Positions 61,370 to 64,000 of a stretch of 64,000 bases of DNA are shown here, in pieces. This stretch comes from Anthoceros angustus. Lineage: Eukaryota; Streptophyta; Anthocerotopsida; Anthocerotales; Anthocerotaceae. The translations under genes were made by a program, and so were the position numbers. How positions within the stretch are numbered: position 1 is the first letter of the stretch; each line of letters opens with the position of its first letter. The DNA lies in NCBI GenBank assembly GCA_010909165.1, contig MU008176.1:289501-353500 (forward strand), read 5' to 3'. The notes beneath the pieces are model-generated. The model made no database searches, was not told the origin of the DNA, and was given only the letters and a program-made list of their open reading frames with translations.

Positions 61370-62400
61370 TAGTAGGGAGCCAACTTCCAAGATGTCAGCC
61401 AGGTGAGACACATCAACAACATCCTCCTCTTCACGATCAGCCAATGCAGGTACAGCACCCTCCACCATTGCTGCTGCCTGGTTGGCTGCATGCCTGGGAA
61501 TTCGAGGAACACTGTTGTCTACATGAGGTCCGATCGTAACCGGCTTCCAAAATCTAGAGTGAGGGACCGTGGCACAATCAACATAGTTGCTCTCAAGGCA
61601 CTCAACACAAAAGCAAGCCAAGCTCCGCATCCTCAATTGCGTAGGGTCATCCACATTACAGCCATACAGGCTATGCATCAACTTTGAGCTTGGAATGGGG
61701 TCACATCCATGCCTGTTCCTCCTGTTCACCTCATTTTTCCCTATCAGCCAAAAACTCCTATGCACGCCATGTTCTCCAGATGCATAGGAGGCTGATGCGC
61801 CACTTGAGATGTAGTTGCGAAGGTACTCCACCACATCTTGAGCATTCTGCAGCCGACCAGCTGTTGGGGAGGACTCTGTTTCACGAAGAGCTCGCTTGAG
61901 GATTGCACCAGCACCGTCATGCTCTCCCTTACCGTGCCCACTACCAAAATATGACCAAAGCATGTTACACCCTCCCATGAGGCTTCGATACCAAGCAATG
62001 AAGTAGCTTGGTCGGCATGCCTTGAATTGGCTTGCTGCCCCATCTGACCAGCACTAGTGTTCCCGAGGTAGTGGGAATCCAAAATCTTGCATCGAGCGCC
62101 ATTGATGTAGCAAACAATGTTGCACAAGAAGAGTGTCATGAACCATATCGTCACTAATATAAAAATGGTAATACTTCTCTATGGTTGATGAAGGGTCTTC
62201 TGCATCTAGAGGGCCATTGCGCCTGTAAAACACGAGAAGCAGAATGGACACCTGGTCGTTTTGCCAATGCATAGATTGGATTTCGTTCTGCACGCCAAAA
62301 GCATAGTTTTGCGAAGAGTCCATCACAGAAACTACAACATCTAGGGGAAACCATTCTAGGCACTATCTGAACTCTATCCCTTGCCAACGTTGGACAAAAT
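61370..62400 (-). mobile_element. transposase-like gene (SDGAASQFK family), best-preserved copy
   Basis: The lower frame (61978 to about 61360) reads MGGCNMLWSYFGSGHGKGEH, DGAGAILKRALRETESSP, VVEYLRNYISSGASA, GCDPIPSSKLMHSLYGCNVD, MRSLACFCVECLESNYVDC and RFWKPVTIGPHVD. The upper part, after frame changes, has MDSSQNYAFGVQNEIQSMHW, FYRRNGPLDAEDPSSTIEK, YYHFYISDDMVHDTLLVQHC and WCWSDGAASQFKACRPSYF. The motif order DSSQNY..., SDGAASQFK, SGHGKGxxDGxGAxLKR, with conserved acidic residues, resembles a family of eukaryotic transposon-encoded DDE-type proteins, although no superfamily name is claimed. At least two frameshifts interrupt it. It is preceded by copia pol sequence, as if the two were joined. 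Confidence 0.65.
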
Positions 62401-64000
62401 CATGGAGCACAAACTCCTTCAGCTTGACCTTCAGGTGTTCCACAAACTCTGATGGGTGTGTTTCCATGAAGACTAACTTGATGCGTTTCTTATGATGGCC
62501 ATCTGAATCTTTGCCAACAACTTGGTACTGAAAACATCGCCACTTGAGAACAAAGTCAGGTTGGATATTTTCATCTACCTCTGAGGGACAGAAGGCAAGT
62601 GTACTAACACCATCAAGCTAACCAGAGTCAAAGTATTGTTTTTGATCAATGAGTTATACTCATCATCGATGGCCGGTTTCCATTTAGCTGCCTCGGGTCT
62701 GGAGTAAGCCTCCTATAGTGTTAAAGGATCTCCCTCTGTTGCAGCAACACTTAAGGCAAAGAGAGTATCTGAAATACCAACATAGGTCAATCCAGCTTGA
62801 TTAAACTCAATGTCAAATGGTTGTTCCTTCTAGAGATGCCTAGGCTGTCTCTCACGTGTAGGATATCTACGCTCGAGAGCAGGCATAGACCTAGGAGGGG
62901 ATGGAGGAGTGATAGGTCAAGGGAAATCAAGGGCACCACCAAATCTAGATCAACATGTTCAAAGTCTTGGTGGGTGGGTTTTCCGCCTCGGTTTATCTCC
63001 ACTTCCCCTCTCGGTAGGAGCAGGTGCACCGGGTGGCTGGGGTTAAGCGGGACCAACAACCCGAATCAACTGCTTGAGGAGAGGAGCCACGGAGGCACAG
63101 GAAAAGCAATGGGGAAACGAGAAGCGAATGGACACCGGTCGCTTTGCCAATGCATAGATTGGATTTCGTTACACGCGTAAAAGCATAGTTTTGCGAAGAG
63201 TCCATCACGAAACTACAACATCTAGGGAAACCATTCTAGGCACTACACTCGAACTCTATCCCTTGCCAACGTTGGACAAAATCATGGAGCACAAACTCCT
63301 TCAGCTTGACCTTGGTGTTCCACAAACTCGATGGGTGTGTTTCCATGAAGACTAACTTGATGCGTTTCTTATGATGGCCATCCTAATCTTTGCCAACAAC
63401 TTGGTACCGAAAACATCGCCACTTGAGAACAAAGTCGTTGGATATTTTCATCTACCGAGGGACGAAGGCAAGTGTACTAACACCATCAAGCTAACGAGTC
63501 AAAGTATTGTTTTGATCAATGAGTTATACTCATCATCGATGGCGGTTTCCATTTAGCGCCTCGTCCGGAGTAAGCCTCCTATAGTGTTAAAGGATCTCCA
63601 CTGCAACACTTAAGGCAAAGAGAGTATCGAATACCAACATAGGTCAATCCATTGATTAAACTCAATGTCAAATGGTTGTTCCTTCTAGAGATGCCTAGGC
63701 TGTCTCTCACGTGTAGGATATCTACGCTCGAGAGCAGGCATAGACCTAGGAGGGGATGGAGGAGTGATAGGTGCCGAAGGGAAATCAAGGGGCACCACCA
63801 AATCTAGATCAACATGTTCAAAGTCTTGGTGGGTGGGTTTTCCGCCTCGGTTTATCTCCACTTCCCCTCTCGGTAGGAGCAGGTGCACCGGGTGGCTGGG
63901 GTTAAGCGGGACCAACAACCCGAATCAACTGCTTGAGGAGAGGAGCCACGGAGGCACAGGAAAAGCAATGGGGAAACGAGAAGCGAATGGACACCGGTCG
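62240..64000 (-). mobile_element. copia-type pol fragment, tandemly duplicated (period about 880 bp)
   Basis: Each unit, read leftward, has RRYPTRERQPRHL (end-of-integrase linker), DTLFALSVAATEGDPLTL, EAYSRPEAAKWKPAIDDEYN and SLIKNNTLTL, which together are the canonical start of Ty1/copia reverse transcriptase (xEAxxxPxxxxWxxAxxxEYxSLxxNxTxxLV). It then runs into KWRCFRYQVVGKD and the transposase-like sequence. Unit 1 is about 62240-63122 and unit 2 is about 63123-64000. RT catalytic blocks are absent, and both units have frame breaks, unit 2 more than unit 1. Confidence 0.7.

Overview
This is nuclear DNA of a green plant. It carries intron-containing, plant-type orthologues of DNA2/JHS1, TRAPPC1, WDR5, L-galactono-1,4-lactone dehydrogenase (GLDH) and an ANKRD13-type ankyrin protein, plus a long uninterrupted PPR gene with a DYW-like end. 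Short introns (about 70-160 bp), a DYW-class PPR protein and LINEs with endonuclease-like C-termini fit a seed-free land plant (lycophyte, fern or bryophyte); the species cannot be fixed from the sequence. LAYOUT: 1-403 holds the 5' end of an unidentified gene on the minus strand. 2.06-3.15 kb is a decayed IAH1/CPRD49-like GDSL esterase gene (+), convergent with an intact WDR5 gene (3.37-4.45 kb, -). 6.26-11.02 kb is a rearranged second copy of that locus, with a truncated WDR5 pseudogene at 8.49-9.19 kb, joined through short shared sequences. 11.5-22.6 kb is repeat country: a LINE reverse transcriptase with its C-terminal domain, a GC-rich block without a recognisable product, an LTR-like promoter segment, and a 2.35-kb tandem duplication carrying LINE 3' ends and an unidentified block called X here. 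22.6-28.6 kb carries three copies of TRAPPC1 (-), of which only the middle one (25.42-26.10 kb) is readable throughout, plus an antisense PPR gene fragment. TRAPPC1 is head-to-head with DNA2 (+), which runs to 37.88 kb and whose 5' exons are also duplicated and scrambled (26.5-30.8 kb). 37.9-40.0 kb is GC-rich and then AT-rich intergenic DNA. 40.07-43.16 kb is a broken minus-strand LINE with a CCHC plus PD-(D/E)XK-like end. 44.68-47.06 kb is an ANKRD13-like gene (+), 47.58-49.89 kb is GLDH (-), and 50.68-53.03 kb is the PPR gene (+). 53.3-64.0 kb is again repeats: an inverted copy of X split by a nested LINE, fragments of an element encoding an SDGAASQFK-type transposase-like protein, another LINE (-), a 350-bp polypurine tract, tandem repeats and a tandemly duplicated copia pol fragment. 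FUNCTION: the conserved genes are unrelated housekeeping genes (chromatin methylation, vesicle tethering, DNA replication and repair, ascorbate synthesis with complex I assembly, organelle RNA editing) and not a pathway cluster. TRAPPC1 and DNA2 probably share a bidirectional promoter. CAUTION: the duplicated tracts differ mainly by small indels, their junctions sit at 7-20 bp shared words, and in at least one pair (62.2-64.0 kb) the differences are strongly concentrated at CTG/CAG. Some duplications may therefore be uncorrected long-read or gap-filling artefacts and not biology.
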